Origin: Thermoplasmata archaeon
Lineage (GTDB): Archaea > Thermoplasmatota > E2 > UBA202 > JdFR-43
Length of the DNA stretch: 8,293 nucleotides
NCBI GenBank assembly: GCA_021158865.1
Contig: JAGGSX010000140.1
Location: 1 to 8,293, forward strand
Direction of reading: 5' to 3'
Positions 1-6,880 of the stretch are shown one piece after another (the first letter of the stretch is position 1; each line of letters opens with the position of its first letter). The position numbers and the translations under genes are program-made. The notes beneath the pieces were generated by a model. It was not told the origin of the DNA. It saw only the letters and a program-made list of their open reading frames with translations, and searched no databases.

Positions 1-2
1 CA

Positions 3-2873
3 TATATTAAGAGCAGCAATATATATGATATTGCTTCTAAAATAGCATTGCATGATTGGAGCTACAGCAATAATGCTGTTGTTGCTATCGTAGGAAATGT
101 GAATTATGGCTCTTACGATAGGGAGAAATATACTATAAAAGGAACATTAGAATCAAAAGAAATAAAACACATAACTCTTCACGGAGTGAAACAGGATAGC
201 TTGGCTCCTCAATATGACAATTTTTATGTTGGAAATGATTATAAATTTATTACAGCTGATTTATGGTGGCCTTCCATTAGCTGGCTTCCAAATTTGATGA
301 AGATGGCAACAATGGGAATGCTTCAGGGAGGAATTACACTTCCATCTGCAGACCCAGATTTACAATTATATTGCAATTACAATGGTAGCTTGATGGAAGT
401 TGCAGCTTCCCAAACGTGGAATGTGATGTGGGGGCCAAAAGAGCATGTTGAAACCTATGTTTACAGTCCTGGAAATTGGAAGACAGCAATAACAGATATA
501 CCAACAAAAGGATTGGGGAAGAGAGGATTGTTTTCTGAAAAATATGGAACAATGTTGCAACGCATGGCTGATAGAGTAACAGGAAAGGTGATATATTACA
601 TAGATGTTGATATGTATCCTGGAAAGGAAATTGAATTAAAAGAAACCCCTCCATTTATGGCAAGGAATATAAATTTTGAATTAACATGGCAGGGAAATGC
701 AAAATTGGGGCTTATTATAGTTGATGAAAATGGTGCTGCAATAGGATTTGCGACATCTAACAATGTAAGCAAACAAACATTGCATCTTGATCAACTTGGT
801 CAGGGGAAATATAAGGTTGAAATAATCCAGCTCACGCCATCCAATGGGACAATAGATTACACTCTAAAATATTCTTGGGAGAGTAAATTGAAAAGGCAGG
901 AAGCAAATTATATAATGAATGCTGCAGAAGGAGCGATAATAGCCTCTTTGAATAATGCCCCTCTCCTTTATACTCCTCCAGATAAATTATACGATGGAAT
1001 AAAAAATGTTGTCAGAAAGCTTGGAATAAAAAATGTATGTGTTGTTGATTTAAATGGCAATGCAAGTTCAATAGATTCATTGAGCGGCATTTGCAGAATA
1101 AAAAAAGAATATACAAACCTTGTGGATATATATCACACAATAAGGAATAGAACAGAGCAGGATAGCATAGTTTTTACAACTCTTGACCCATGGACTTACT
1201 GGTTTGTCGGAGAATTGAAGCCAGCAGGGGAAAAAGACGGCGCATTGTATGTAGGCCCAGCTGCGTATCTGGCGGCGCATCACGGCTGCCCCCTTATAGC
1301 TGTTGATATGCATGAGCAACTTTCCACTGCTGTTGTATGGCATAATGAATGGTGGAAAAAACATGCTATTCGTGACATCGTTCCTTCTGTCGCTGATATG
1401 TATTTAACTGGCAGTTCAGTGTATAGATTTTTAGATAAAATTGGATTGGATGAGCCTGGCAGTAAAGAAACTTTGATAACCGTAGCAGGGCAATTTGATA
1501 TTGGTATACCTTGGGATAGAGCATTTGTAGGCATGGCATATCCTGGGCGCATACTTGGAACTCCTGTTGATACAAGTTATTGGATTGCAAGAAGCGTATT
1601 TTACCCAGCGATAATATTTGCAAATCCTGCTTTAGATGAAAATGGTATAATGCTGATAAATGGAAGCGAAAGTAAAAGATTGCCGAATGGATTACTAAAA
1701 ATAGTAAAGCCAAGCAAAGAAGAAGAATTTCATTATCCTGTGCTAAATTCATGGATTACATACAGTCATCGTTTTAATGAAAGAGCAAGCAAATATTGGG
1801 AATTTAAATATACATGCACTGATGGAATAACACCATATTTTGATCCATCTACGAATCCAATTGATAATGATGTTCTTGCATCCCATGGAAAATATGGTTC
1901 GTATTGGCCAGATATGTCAGAAAGCGAGGTAAATCCATTTTATCTAAGGAAAGCAGGATATGATGTTGCATTTTCTACAAATTTTTCGGCAACAATGGAA
2001 GATTTGAATCGAGGCGTAATAATATGGATGGAAACAAGTCATGGATGGCATAAAGATTCTGGGCTAATAATGTTCTGGGATCCTTATGGTATTCCAGGAT
2101 TTTTTGGAGTTAATGTGACATTGCCAACTGTTGAGCCAAATCCATGGCGTGGATATGAAATTTATTTACCCGGCTATTTAGATGGCTCTACCGAAGAGCC
2201 GGATGTTTTATCTCAAAGTAAGTTATTTGGTCTTGATATTGTTCCAGCAAAATTGAGTGACATACCAATAATTAAAGATACACCTTTAGGAAAAAGATGT
2301 GGATATGATGGTGTTGTGATAACTGTTTTATTTGGAAGGCTCAGGGCAAAAGATTATACTGGATTACAGATGGATAAAGCATTGAAAAACATACATTCAG
2401 CAGGATTTAATGCTGGCTCTTGTTTTATTGCCAATACATATTTCCATTTAACTCTAATAAGGCATGGAAGTGTTTTTCAGACAATAGATCCATGGGAAAC
2501 CTCATGGTATTCTGCTTTTGCGAGTGAAATATTTTCAAGAGATATTGCTTTAGGAAAAAGTGCTGGAGAATCTTTTGTGGATGGAATAACGCATACTGGT
2601 ATAGGCTATTTAACAAAACAGTGGTGGTGGGATATAAAGGAAAATATATGCTATTTTGGAGACCCTGACTTACATGTATATACACCAAAATATGGATGGG
2701 AAAAACCTGATGCAATTGAAGAAAATGACATAATAGGGGGACATGCATTAATTGGAGCAAATTCATACCCGCATGAAGTCAGGCATGGAAATTATACAAT
2801 TTATGTAATAGCAACATTGGTTGCTCTGGTAGCAATTGGAGTCGTATATGTAAAAAAGAAGGGAATGATATAA
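3..2873 (+). CDS. Large surface-anchored protein, C-terminal part; possible C25/clan CD cysteine peptidase (5' partial)
   Basis: The frame is open from the first complete codon at nt 3 with no convincing start, so the gene begins upstream. About 956 residues are visible (numbered here from nt 3). Around residues 213-294 there is a beta-rich segment resembling pre-peptidase C-terminal/jelly-roll domains. Residues about 320-560 hold alternating strands and helices, with a GPAAYLAAHHGCPLIAVD stretch (nt 1252-1305) that recalls cell-wall-binding-repeat/Rossmann-like modules. Near the C-terminus are a SHGW motif (His680) and NAGSCF (Cys807), followed by GDPDLHVY (about residue 887). His-Gly, then Xaa-Cys, then GDPxL is the pattern of gingipain/C25-like caspase-fold peptidases, but the His-Cys spacing of 127 residues is much larger than in gingipains, so the assignment is tentative. 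Residues 931-950 form one transmembrane helix followed by KKK, so the bulk should face outside the cell. It ends 17 bases from the convergent priS stop. Confidence 0.85.
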   Translation, partial: YIKSSNIYDIASKIALHDWSYSNNAVVAIVGNVNYGSYDREKYTIKGTLESKEIKHITLHGVKQDSLAPQYDNFYVGNDYKFITADLWWPSISWLPNLMKMATMGMLQGGITLPSADPDLQLYCNYNGSLMEVAASQTWNVMWGPKEHVETYVYSPGNWKTAITDIPTKGLGKRGLFSEKYGTMLQRMADRVTGKVIYYIDVDMYPGKEIELKETPPFMARNINFELTWQGNAKLGLIIVDENGAAIGFATSNNVSKQTLHLDQLGQGKYKVEIIQLTPSNGTIDYTLKYSWESKLKRQEANYIMNAAEGAIIASLNNAPLLYTPPDKLYDGIKNVVRKLGIKNVCVVDLNGNASSIDSLSGICRIKKEYTNLVDIYHTIRNRTEQDSIVFTTLDPWTYWFVGELKPAGEKDGALYVGPAAYLAAHHGCPLIAVDMHEQLSTAVVWHNEWWKKHAIRDIVPSVADMYLTGSSVYRFLDKIGLDEPGSKETLITVAGQFDIGIPWDRAFVGMAYPGRILGTPVDTSYWIARSVFYPAIIFANPALDENGIMLINGSESKRLPNGLLKIVKPSKEEEFHYPVLNSWITYSHRFNERASKYWEFKYTCTDGITPYFDPSTNPIDNDVLASHGKYGSYWPDMSESEVNPFYLRKAGYDVAFSTNFSATMEDLNRGVIIWMETSHGWHKDSGLIMFWDPYGIPGFFGVNVTLPTVEPNPWRGYEIYLPGYLDGSTEEPDVLSQSKLFGLDIVPAKLSDIPIIKDTPLGKRCGYDGVVITVLFGRLRAKDYTGLQMDKALKNIHSAGFNAGSCFIANTYFHLTLIRHGSVFQTIDPWETSWYSAFASEIFSRDIALGKSAGESFVDGITHTGIGYLTKQWWWDIKENICYFGDPDLHVYTPKYGWEKPDAIEENDIIGGHALIGANSYPHEVRHGNYTIYVIATLVALVAIGVVYVKKKGMI

Positions 2874-2890
2874 TCAAGATAAATAAAAAT

Positions 2891-4030
2891 TTAGAAAATT
2901 TTCCCAAATCCTCTCGCTATTGCAAATACAGCGAGATATTCAGGAACTTTTGTTTTACCCTTTTTTAAATCAAATTCTCTTTCCATCATTTTTATTTTAA
3001 ATGGCTTCATTATATCAATTTTTGTTAAATCGCTTCCAAAAACAATTGCATCCCTCAATGGATCAAAATCATCTAACCTATCGAGTTTTATTTTTGTTAC
3101 CTTCAATCCTGTTTTTCCATGCAAGCTGCCAGGCAATCTTATAAGCCTTTTAACATCTGCTGTTACAGGTTCATCTGTAGAACTATGCAAGACAACAGCA
3201 AGTTCATTTATCAATGGCTTCAAAAGCCTCCTGATGGAAGGCATCTGATCAATCTTCCCTTCTTCTATCCTCCTCATTTTTTCCTCATCAAGCCCATCAT
3301 ATATGCTTACTGCAATTTTCTTACCTATGCCTTCCATTTTCATCAACTTTTTTATTGCCTCCTCTCTATCCATTTTTTTTATTTCACGCAAAAATGATAT
3401 TATGCCTCGAGCCATCCGCCCTCGCCATCCTGGCTGGGAGGGCATTATTTCGAGAGTGGAGGTTGTATAATAATTTGCATATATATTTTTCTCTATGATT
3501 ATGTGGCTAAAATCGAGACCGCGGGCTGTTATATAATCGACTATTTCTCTTCTTTCTTGGCTTCCAAGCTCTATAACATGCTTATCAAAAACATGACAAT
3601 GATAACCGCGACCGCCAGAAAAATATAAAGCCATGTCTTTTTTCTTAAAGCCAAAATCTTCTATTAAAAAGTCCAGCAATTTTATCATTTCATCCTTAAC
3701 TTTTAAAAGCATTTCTTCATAAGTCATTTTATTTGCATTTGGCAGATGGTCGGCGTCCATATCAAAAATCAAGTCAGCGCCCATCCACTGCTTTTTTGCC
3801 ATTGTTTCAGCATCAGGCTGGCGATAATAGGCAGAGGAATAATAAACATGCTTTGGAACGTTTGCTTTTAGATAATAAATAAATTTCTCTTTATCTTTAA
3901 AAGAAATGTGGCGTCTCATCATGTCTTCTCCGAAAAAAAAGAAAGCAAATTCGCGTCTATCAAAGCGAGGTGGAAAAATAATATCGGGATGCAAGTAGTA
4001 TTCATAAAATTTCTTCTTAAGGAAATTCAT
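2891..4030 (-). CDS. priS: DNA primase small (catalytic) subunit PriS
   Basis: This is the catalytic subunit of the archaeal/eukaryotic-type primase, which makes primers for chromosome replication together with PriL. The 379-residue protein has a usual family length. Residues 87-94 (LIFDMDAD) carry two metal-binding aspartates, Asp90 and Asp92. Residues 138-144 (SGGRGYH) are the signature nucleotide-binding motif. Residues 286-304 (DEPVT...RLIRLPGSLH) carry the third conserved Asp (Asp286) and the Lys/Arg/His triphosphate-binding part. The N-terminal REFAFFFF...RH segment (26-41) is also typical. The ATG overlaps the stop of priL in an ATGA (4027-4030), so the pair should be translationally coupled. 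No separate promoter is seen. It ends in TAA. I am confident of the family from several independent motifs. Confidence 0.97.
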   Translation of the reverse strand: MNFLKKKFYEYYLHPDIIFPPRFDRREFAFFFFGEDMMRRHISFKDKEKFIYYLKANVPKHVYYSSAYYRQPDAETMAKKQWMGADLIFDMDADHLPNANKMTYEEMLLKVKDEMIKLLDFLIEDFGFKKKDMALYFSGGRGYHCHVFDKHVIELGSQERREIVDYITARGLDFSHIIIEKNIYANYYTTSTLEIMPSQPGWRGRMARGIISFLREIKKMDREEAIKKLMKMEGIGKKIAVSIYDGLDEEKMRRIEEGKIDQMPSIRRLLKPLINELAVVLHSSTDEPVTADVKRLIRLPGSLHGKTGLKVTKIKLDRLDDFDPLRDAIVFGSDLTKIDIMKPFKIKMMEREFDLKKGKTKVPEYLAVFAIARGFGKIF

Positions 4031-4995
4031 TTTTTTCTCCTCTTTATTCTATAATAAAACAATGGATGATTAACTTTTTTACACAATTCATCAGGCTCAC
4101 AAAGACCCCACGTCCTTATTGTTGAGCATTTTGGAACAGAATATATCGTTCCAGATATTCTGCCAGTAATATGTTCTATCTGATATCTTGTTTTTTCTTC
4201 ATTAAAATCTGGCGAGTTAGAAAAAATTTTTAAAATTTCTTCTAATGGCATGCCAATTGCATTCAAAAATGTCACTAAAGTAAAACGACCAACATGGGGT
4301 ACATTTATTCCTGATTTAACTGCAGAAATCAAATTTTTTATACATGGAGGGAAATCTTTAAAACTTGCTTCTCCCTCAAATTTTTTATCTCCTTTTAGAG
4401 CGAGTTTATTTTTCATTTTTATTATGAATTCATTAAATATTTTTTTCACATCGGGAGGAGAAAACATGTAGAAAAGTTCATTCTGTATTTTTTTCCTTAT
4501 CGCTTCCTGCAAAAGACGGGTTATTTCTCTATAACTTAATTGAATATAACCTTTATTCATGATTCTGTTAACCAATTTCCATCTGATGTCCCAGGTTGGA
4601 GCATATTTGAGATAGTCTGAAAAATGTATCGTTCCATTTTTGATTTCAATGGCAAATTCTTTTGCAATGTATTCTATAATCTCCCTGTTTTCATTCTTCA
4701 AATTTTCATAAGCTTTCTTTGCCTCAGCTAACGCATATCTTCTCAATAAAAAATCACTTTCAATAGAAACAACTATCATTCTTGCAATTGGATATGAGAA
4801 TATTTCCATCATGCAATCTGTTTGGTTGATGCAACCTGCATTATTTATTATACCATGCTCCATTGCTTCTTCAACCCTTTCAACAGCTCTAATTCTTGCT
4901 CTTTCATATACAGCGTCATTTAAAATTTCCTCTATACTAATCTTCTCATTTTTAACCCATTCTTTTGCTTCCTGAATAAAGGGATATTTTGCCAT
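4027..4995 (-). CDS. priL: DNA primase large subunit PriL (iron-sulfur subunit)
   Basis: This is the regulatory subunit of the replicative primase. It binds PriS and carries a 4Fe-4S cluster in its C-terminal domain. Numbering from an upstream GTG (5008-5010), the cluster cysteines are Cys223 (in FPPCIKNL), Cys295 (in VPKCSTIRT), Cys304 (in GLCEP) and Cys310 (in LCKKVNHP). They are set in the family pattern with HVGRFTLVTFL, RYQIEHITG and HPLFYY between and after them. I prefer the ATG at 4993-4995 (322 residues, MAKYPF...) over the GTG. A TATA-like element at 5027-5037 puts the expected transcription start near 5005, downstream of the GTG, giving a very short leader. The TGA stop overlaps the priS ATG by four bases. 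The GTG version would be 327 residues. Confidence 0.95.
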   Translation of the reverse strand: MAKYPFIQEAKEWVKNEKISIEEILNDAVYERARIRAVERVEEAMEHGIINNAGCINQTDCMMEIFSYPIARMIVVSIESDFLLRRYALAEAKKAYENLKNENREIIEYIAKEFAIEIKNGTIHFSDYLKYAPTWDIRWKLVNRIMNKGYIQLSYREITRLLQEAIRKKIQNELFYMFSPPDVKKIFNEFIIKMKNKLALKGDKKFEGEASFKDFPPCIKNLISAVKSGINVPHVGRFTLVTFLNAIGMPLEEILKIFSNSPDFNEEKTRYQIEHITGRISGTIYSVPKCSTIRTWGLCEPDELCKKVNHPLFYYRIKRRKK

Positions 4996-5026
4996 AATAA
5001 ACAAGTCCACAAAATTAAATATTTCT

Positions 5027-5037
5027 CATATAAAAAA
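5027..5037 (-). promoter_or_regulatory. Probable TATA box of the priL-priS operon
   Basis: Read on the minus strand the sequence is TTTTTTATATG. Its centre lies about 36 bases upstream of the preferred priL ATG, so transcription would begin near 5005 with a leader of about ten bases. It sits in the short divergent region shared with psmA. The position fits an archaeal promoter, but no start site was measured. Confidence 0.5.
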
Positions 5038-5089
5038 GATGGTTTTTTATTGTCAGAAAAATTAATATGGGCGATGCATTTAATTGGCA

Positions 5090-5761
5090 ATGATTCCACG
5101 CATGGCTTATGATTGGGAGATTACAGTATTCTCTCCAGATGGAAGGTTGTTTCAAGTCGAATATGCAAGAGAAGCTGTTAAACGTGGCACAACAACAGTT
5201 GGATTGAAATTCAAAAATGGTGTTGCTTTGATTGTTGATAAGCGTATAACATCTCGATTGATTGAACCAGCATCTATAGAAAAAATATTCAGAATAGATG
5301 AGCATATTGGATGTGCTACATCTGGTTTAGTTGCAGATGCTCGTGCATTAGTTGAAAGAGCGAGGGTGGAAGCGCAGGTAAATAGAATAACCTATGGAAA
5401 GAAAATTCAAGTTAAAGCATTGACAAGAAAATTATGTGATTTCAAGCAGACATATACACAATATGGTGGTGTCCGCCCATTTGGGACTGCATTGTTGATT
5501 GGTGGAGTGGATGATACAGGTATTCGCCTTTTTGCTACTGATCCAAGCGGAGCAATGATGGAATATAAAGCTACTGCAGAAGGAGAAGGAAGAGATTTGG
5601 CAATAGAATATTTTGAAAAGAATTATAAAGAAGGAATGAGCATGAATGATGCAATAAAAATGGGAATTGAAGCAATAAAATATGCAAAAAAAGTTAAAAA
5701 AATTGAAGCAGAAATTGCAGTTATTGATAGAAAAAAGTTTAGGTTTAAAAAAATAAAATGA
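5090..5761 (+). CDS. psmA: 20S proteasome alpha subunit
   Basis: This subunit forms the outer rings of the cytoplasmic 20S proteasome, gates substrate entry and docks the regulatory ATPase or assembly factors. From the ATG at 5090 the protein has 223 residues. Tyr7-Asp8, Pro16 and Tyr25 in AYDWEITVFSPDGRLFQVEYA are the conserved residues that shape the gate. Lys65 in IEKIF aligns with Thermoplasma Lys66, the pocket lysine that accepts C-terminal HbYX tails. TYTQYGGVRPFG is the other family signature. It has no catalytic Thr, as expected for alpha. A stop codon at 5081-5083 limits the 5' end, and possible starts are TTG 5084, ATG 5090 (chosen) and ATG 5102 (MAYDW). The beta subunit is not in this window. 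It is divergent from priL and convergent to the small membrane gene, and ends in TGA. Confidence 0.97.
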   Translation: MIPRMAYDWEITVFSPDGRLFQVEYAREAVKRGTTTVGLKFKNGVALIVDKRITSRLIEPASIEKIFRIDEHIGCATSGLVADARALVERARVEAQVNRITYGKKIQVKALTRKLCDFKQTYTQYGGVRPFGTALLIGGVDDTGIRLFATDPSGAMMEYKATAEGEGRDLAIEYFEKNYKEGMSMNDAIKMGIEAIKYAKKVKKIEAEIAVIDRKKFRFKKIK

Positions 5762-5799
5762 AGGGAAGAGAGTTTTATATCATTGGCTTATATATTGCT

Positions 5800-6054
5800 C
5801 TATATAACTGTTCCCCATAGCAACCCCATAAATAGAGCTGCTGAAAGTATCATTCCAAATCTCACAAATTTGTCTTCTTCTGTTTCAATAAGTCCTCCAA
5901 CTGCAAGCCCTATGCCAGCCAAAAATATTCCAACATCATCAAGGGCTTTTGCGGTTTGCGTTTCTTTTGTTGTGTCTGCATATACTCCGTATATCTCGCC
6001 TATAAAGAGCAGCAATATACCCAATCCAACTACAGCAGGTATCCAACTTTTCAT
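5800..6054 (-). CDS. Small three-helix membrane protein, function unknown
   Basis: The protein has 84 residues from the ATG at 6052-6054, or 86 from the ATG at 6058-6060. It has three hydrophobic segments, roughly residues 4-25 (IPAVVGLGILLLFIGEIYGV), 40-56 (GIFLAGIGLAVGGLI) and 64-83 (FVRFGMILSAALFMGLLWG), separated by short charged loops (DTTKETQTAKALDD and ETEEDK). The minus-strand GTGAGGGG at 6061-6068 would be a ribosome-binding site well spaced for the inner ATG but too close to the outer one. A TATA-like CTTATAAATA at 6085-6094 would start transcription near 6063, which nearly removes that site, so the start is uncertain. I do not recognise the family. It ends 38 bases from the convergent psmA stop. 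The regular amphipathic layout and the promoter signals support a real gene. Confidence 0.7.
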   Translation of the reverse strand: MKSWIPAVVGLGILLLFIGEIYGVYADTTKETQTAKALDDVGIFLAGIGLAVGGLIETEEDKFVRFGMILSAALFMGLLWGTVI

Positions 6055-6084
6055 TTCCATCCCCTCACTTTGTTATTATAATCC

Positions 6085-6094
6085 TATTTATAAG
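6085..6094 (-). promoter_or_regulatory. Probable TATA box of the small membrane protein gene
   Basis: The minus-strand reading is CTTATAAATA. Its centre is about 29 bases upstream of the outer ATG and 35 upstream of the inner ATG, implying a leaderless or nearly leaderless transcript. Confidence 0.45.
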
Positions 6095-6154
6095 GGTATC
6101 GATTTTTTTCAGAATAATTTCTCAAGCATTGAGGAAAAATCAATCATCGAAATG

Positions 6155-6262
6155 TTTATATAGCATAAACCTTTGTGAGATATAGGCAAAAGCCTATAAA
6201 ATATAGGGAGATGAGCATAATTGCTTTTTTGTTGCCTCTGCCTCGTCTCCCGCCTCCCCCTA
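6155..6262 (+). ncRNA. Candidate structured small RNA with its TATA-like element
   Basis: No coding frame explains this stretch. TTTATATAG at 6155-6163 is TATA-like and would start a plus-strand RNA near 6181-6184. What follows is a perfect 7-bp hairpin with an AAAA loop (6181-6187 with 6192-6198), then a 10-bp stem pairing 6206-6215 with 6242-6251 through Watson-Crick pairs plus one G-U, enclosing 26 bases with a T6 run. Positions 6231-6260 are 22/30 G or C, an island in AT-rich intergenic DNA, as the two neighbouring tRNA genes are. It does not show C/D or H/ACA boxes and I do not recognise a known RNA family. Terminator, regulatory DNA or a processing element upstream of tRNA-Arg are alternatives. 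Confidence 0.3.
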
Positions 6263-6288
6263 CTAAATTAGATTTATTTAGGAATATG

Positions 6289-6297
6289 TTTTTAAAA
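6289..6297 (+). promoter_or_regulatory. Probable TATA box of tRNA-Arg
   Basis: TTTTTAAAA is centred 26 bases upstream of the first base of the mature tRNA at 6319, the usual archaeal TATA-to-start distance. This implies little or no 5' leader. Confidence 0.55.
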
Positions 6298-6318
6298 TTG
6301 TTTGCTTTATCCTTTTGT

Positions 6319-6409
6319 GGGCGCGTGGCCTAGCCAGGATATGGCACTGGCCTTCTAAGCCAGTGAGCCCGGGTTCGAATTGCATTGCAAGAAAATCCCG
6401 GCGCGCCCG
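6319..6409 (+). tRNA. tRNA-Arg(TCT) with a 16-base intron in the T-loop
   Basis: The acceptor stem GGGCGCG (6319-6325) pairs perfectly with CGCGCCC (6402-6408), with G73 at 6409 and no encoded CCA. The anticodon stem CTGGC/GCCAG encloses CTTCTAA, giving anticodon TCT at 6354-6356, which reads AGA and AGG. The T-stem CCGGG (6369-6373) pairs with CCCGG (6397-6401), but the interval is 23 bases instead of 7. Removing 16 bases, most simply 6380-6395, restores the canonical TTCGAAT loop and a 75-base tRNA. The interval folds as a bulge-helix-bulge: 3-base bulges flank a short helix pairing 6374-6376 with 6391-6393, capped by a stem pairing 6381-6383 with 6387-6389. Splicing endonuclease should therefore be needed to make this tRNA. 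Confidence 0.92.
6380..6395 (+). other. tRNA intron, 16 bases, noncanonical T-loop position
   Basis: Inferred intron TTGCATTGCAAGAAAA inside tRNA-Arg, between positions 59 and 60. If a G-A pair (6377 with 6390) extends the central helix to four pairs, the two 3-base bulges are both AAT (6378-6380 and 6394-6396). Cutting after the second base of each removes exactly 6380-6395 and gives a 7-base T-loop. Because AAT is repeated, introns at 6378-6393, 6379-6394 or 6381-6396 would give the same product. Confidence 0.85.
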
Positions 6410-6415
6410 CTTTTT
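6410..6415 (+). terminator. T-run terminator after tRNA-Arg
   Basis: CTTTTT starts immediately after the discriminator base, the pattern of oligo-T termination of archaeal RNA polymerase. No separate hairpin is present beyond the tRNA itself. Confidence 0.45.
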
Positions 6416-6506
6416 ATCCTTATATAAATTACTTTTCATCTAACAAATGTTACAAAACCAACAGATTCTGTTATTCTTTTATTTTTTCATCATTAATTCT
6501 TGTATC

Positions 6507-6662
6507 TCATATATTGAACCAGGACCATTTATGGCACTTTGGGCATCGCATATATCTCTTCTTTCCCCATCTTATGCTCGTAAAAGATGCAAGAGGTATC
6601 CATTCATACTCAAATTCATAGCCACACTTCGGGCATTTCAATTTGCTTTTCATGAGCACCAT
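6507..6662 (-). CDS. Small zinc-ribbon protein
   Basis: This short gene encodes 51 residues from the ATG at 6660-6662, or 48 from the ATG at 6651-6653. It has two CPKC knuckles, at residues 7-10 and 37-40 in the 48-residue numbering, separated by the conserved-looking GYEFEYEWIPLASFTSIRWGKKRYMR, and ends KWSWFNI before TGA. The four cysteines should bind one zinc ion. It resembles small archaeal zinc-ribbon proteins of unknown role as I recall them; nucleic-acid or protein binding is only a guess. A TATA-like TTTTTAATA (6684-6692) is centred about 26 bases upstream of the outer ATG, which favours a leaderless start there, whereas GGTG just before the inner ATG could favour that one. It is convergent with tRNA-Arg and divergent from tRNA-Val. 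Confidence 0.85.
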   Translation of the reverse strand: MVLMKSKLKCPKCGYEFEYEWIPLASFTSIRWGKKRYMRCPKCHKWSWFNI

Positions 6663-6683
6663 CTATTGTCTAATCTCTATAGG

Positions 6684-6692
6684 TATTAAAAA
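6684..6692 (-). promoter_or_regulatory. Probable TATA box of the zinc-ribbon gene
   Basis: The minus-strand reading is TTTTTAATA, centred about 26 bases before the ATG at 6660-6662, consistent with leaderless transcription. Confidence 0.45.
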
Positions 6693-6731
6693 CCTTTCAT
6701 TATAATCAAAATTTCTCACTGCAGTAAAACA

Positions 6732-6740
6732 TTTAAAAAT
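6732..6740 (+). promoter_or_regulatory. Probable TATA box of tRNA-Val
   Basis: TTTAAAAAT is centred about 29 bases before the tRNA 5' end at 6765, so transcription would begin at or just before the mature end. Confidence 0.5.
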
Positions 6741-6764
6741 GAATTAACATTTTATCGATTAAAT

Positions 6765-6837
6765 GGGCTCGTGGTCTAGGGGTTATGACGTCTGCTTCAC
6801 GAGCAGGAGGTCGTGGGTTCGATTCCCACCGAGCCCA
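6765..6837 (+). tRNA. tRNA-Val(CAC)
   Basis: This is a 73-base intronless cloverleaf. The acceptor stem GGGCTCG (6765-6771) pairs with CGAGCCC (6830-6836), followed by discriminator A at 6837; CCA is not encoded. The anticodon stem TCTGC/GCAGG encloses TTCACGA with anticodon CAC at 6798-6800, reading GTG. The T-arm GTGGG-TTCGATT-CCCAC is complete and the D-arm pairs GTC with GAC around AGGGGTTAT. All stems pair with at most G-U exceptions. Confidence 0.97.
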
Positions 6838-6852
6838 TCAAAATATGAAAGA

Positions 6853-6860
6853 TTTATAAA
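6853..6860 (+). promoter_or_regulatory. Probable TATA box of the PAC2-family gene
   Basis: TTTATAAA is centred 24-25 bases before the ATG at 6881, so transcription should begin at the start codon itself and give a leaderless mRNA. No ribosome-binding site is seen between the two. Confidence 0.6.
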
Positions 6861-6880
6861 TGGAAGTAAAATAATTAATT

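Noticed and set aside
1280..1752. Overlapping minus-strand open frames inside the surface-protein gene
   Set aside because: They are antisense to a continuous coding frame with protein-like composition, and have no start signals or motifs.
6199..6262. Twenty-codon minus-strand frame starting in the GC-rich purine tract region
   Set aside because: It is very short, has no recognisable motif, and overlaps strong RNA-like inverted repeats that explain the composition better.
6319..6409. Split or permuted tRNA instead of an intron
   Set aside because: All arms are contiguous and in normal order on one strand; only a short insert in the T-loop needs to be removed.
6447..6689. Plus-strand open frame of about 80 codons
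   Set aside because: It is antisense to the zinc-ribbon gene, whose CPKC pairs and promoter make it the better reading; the plus-strand peptide has no domain-like pattern.
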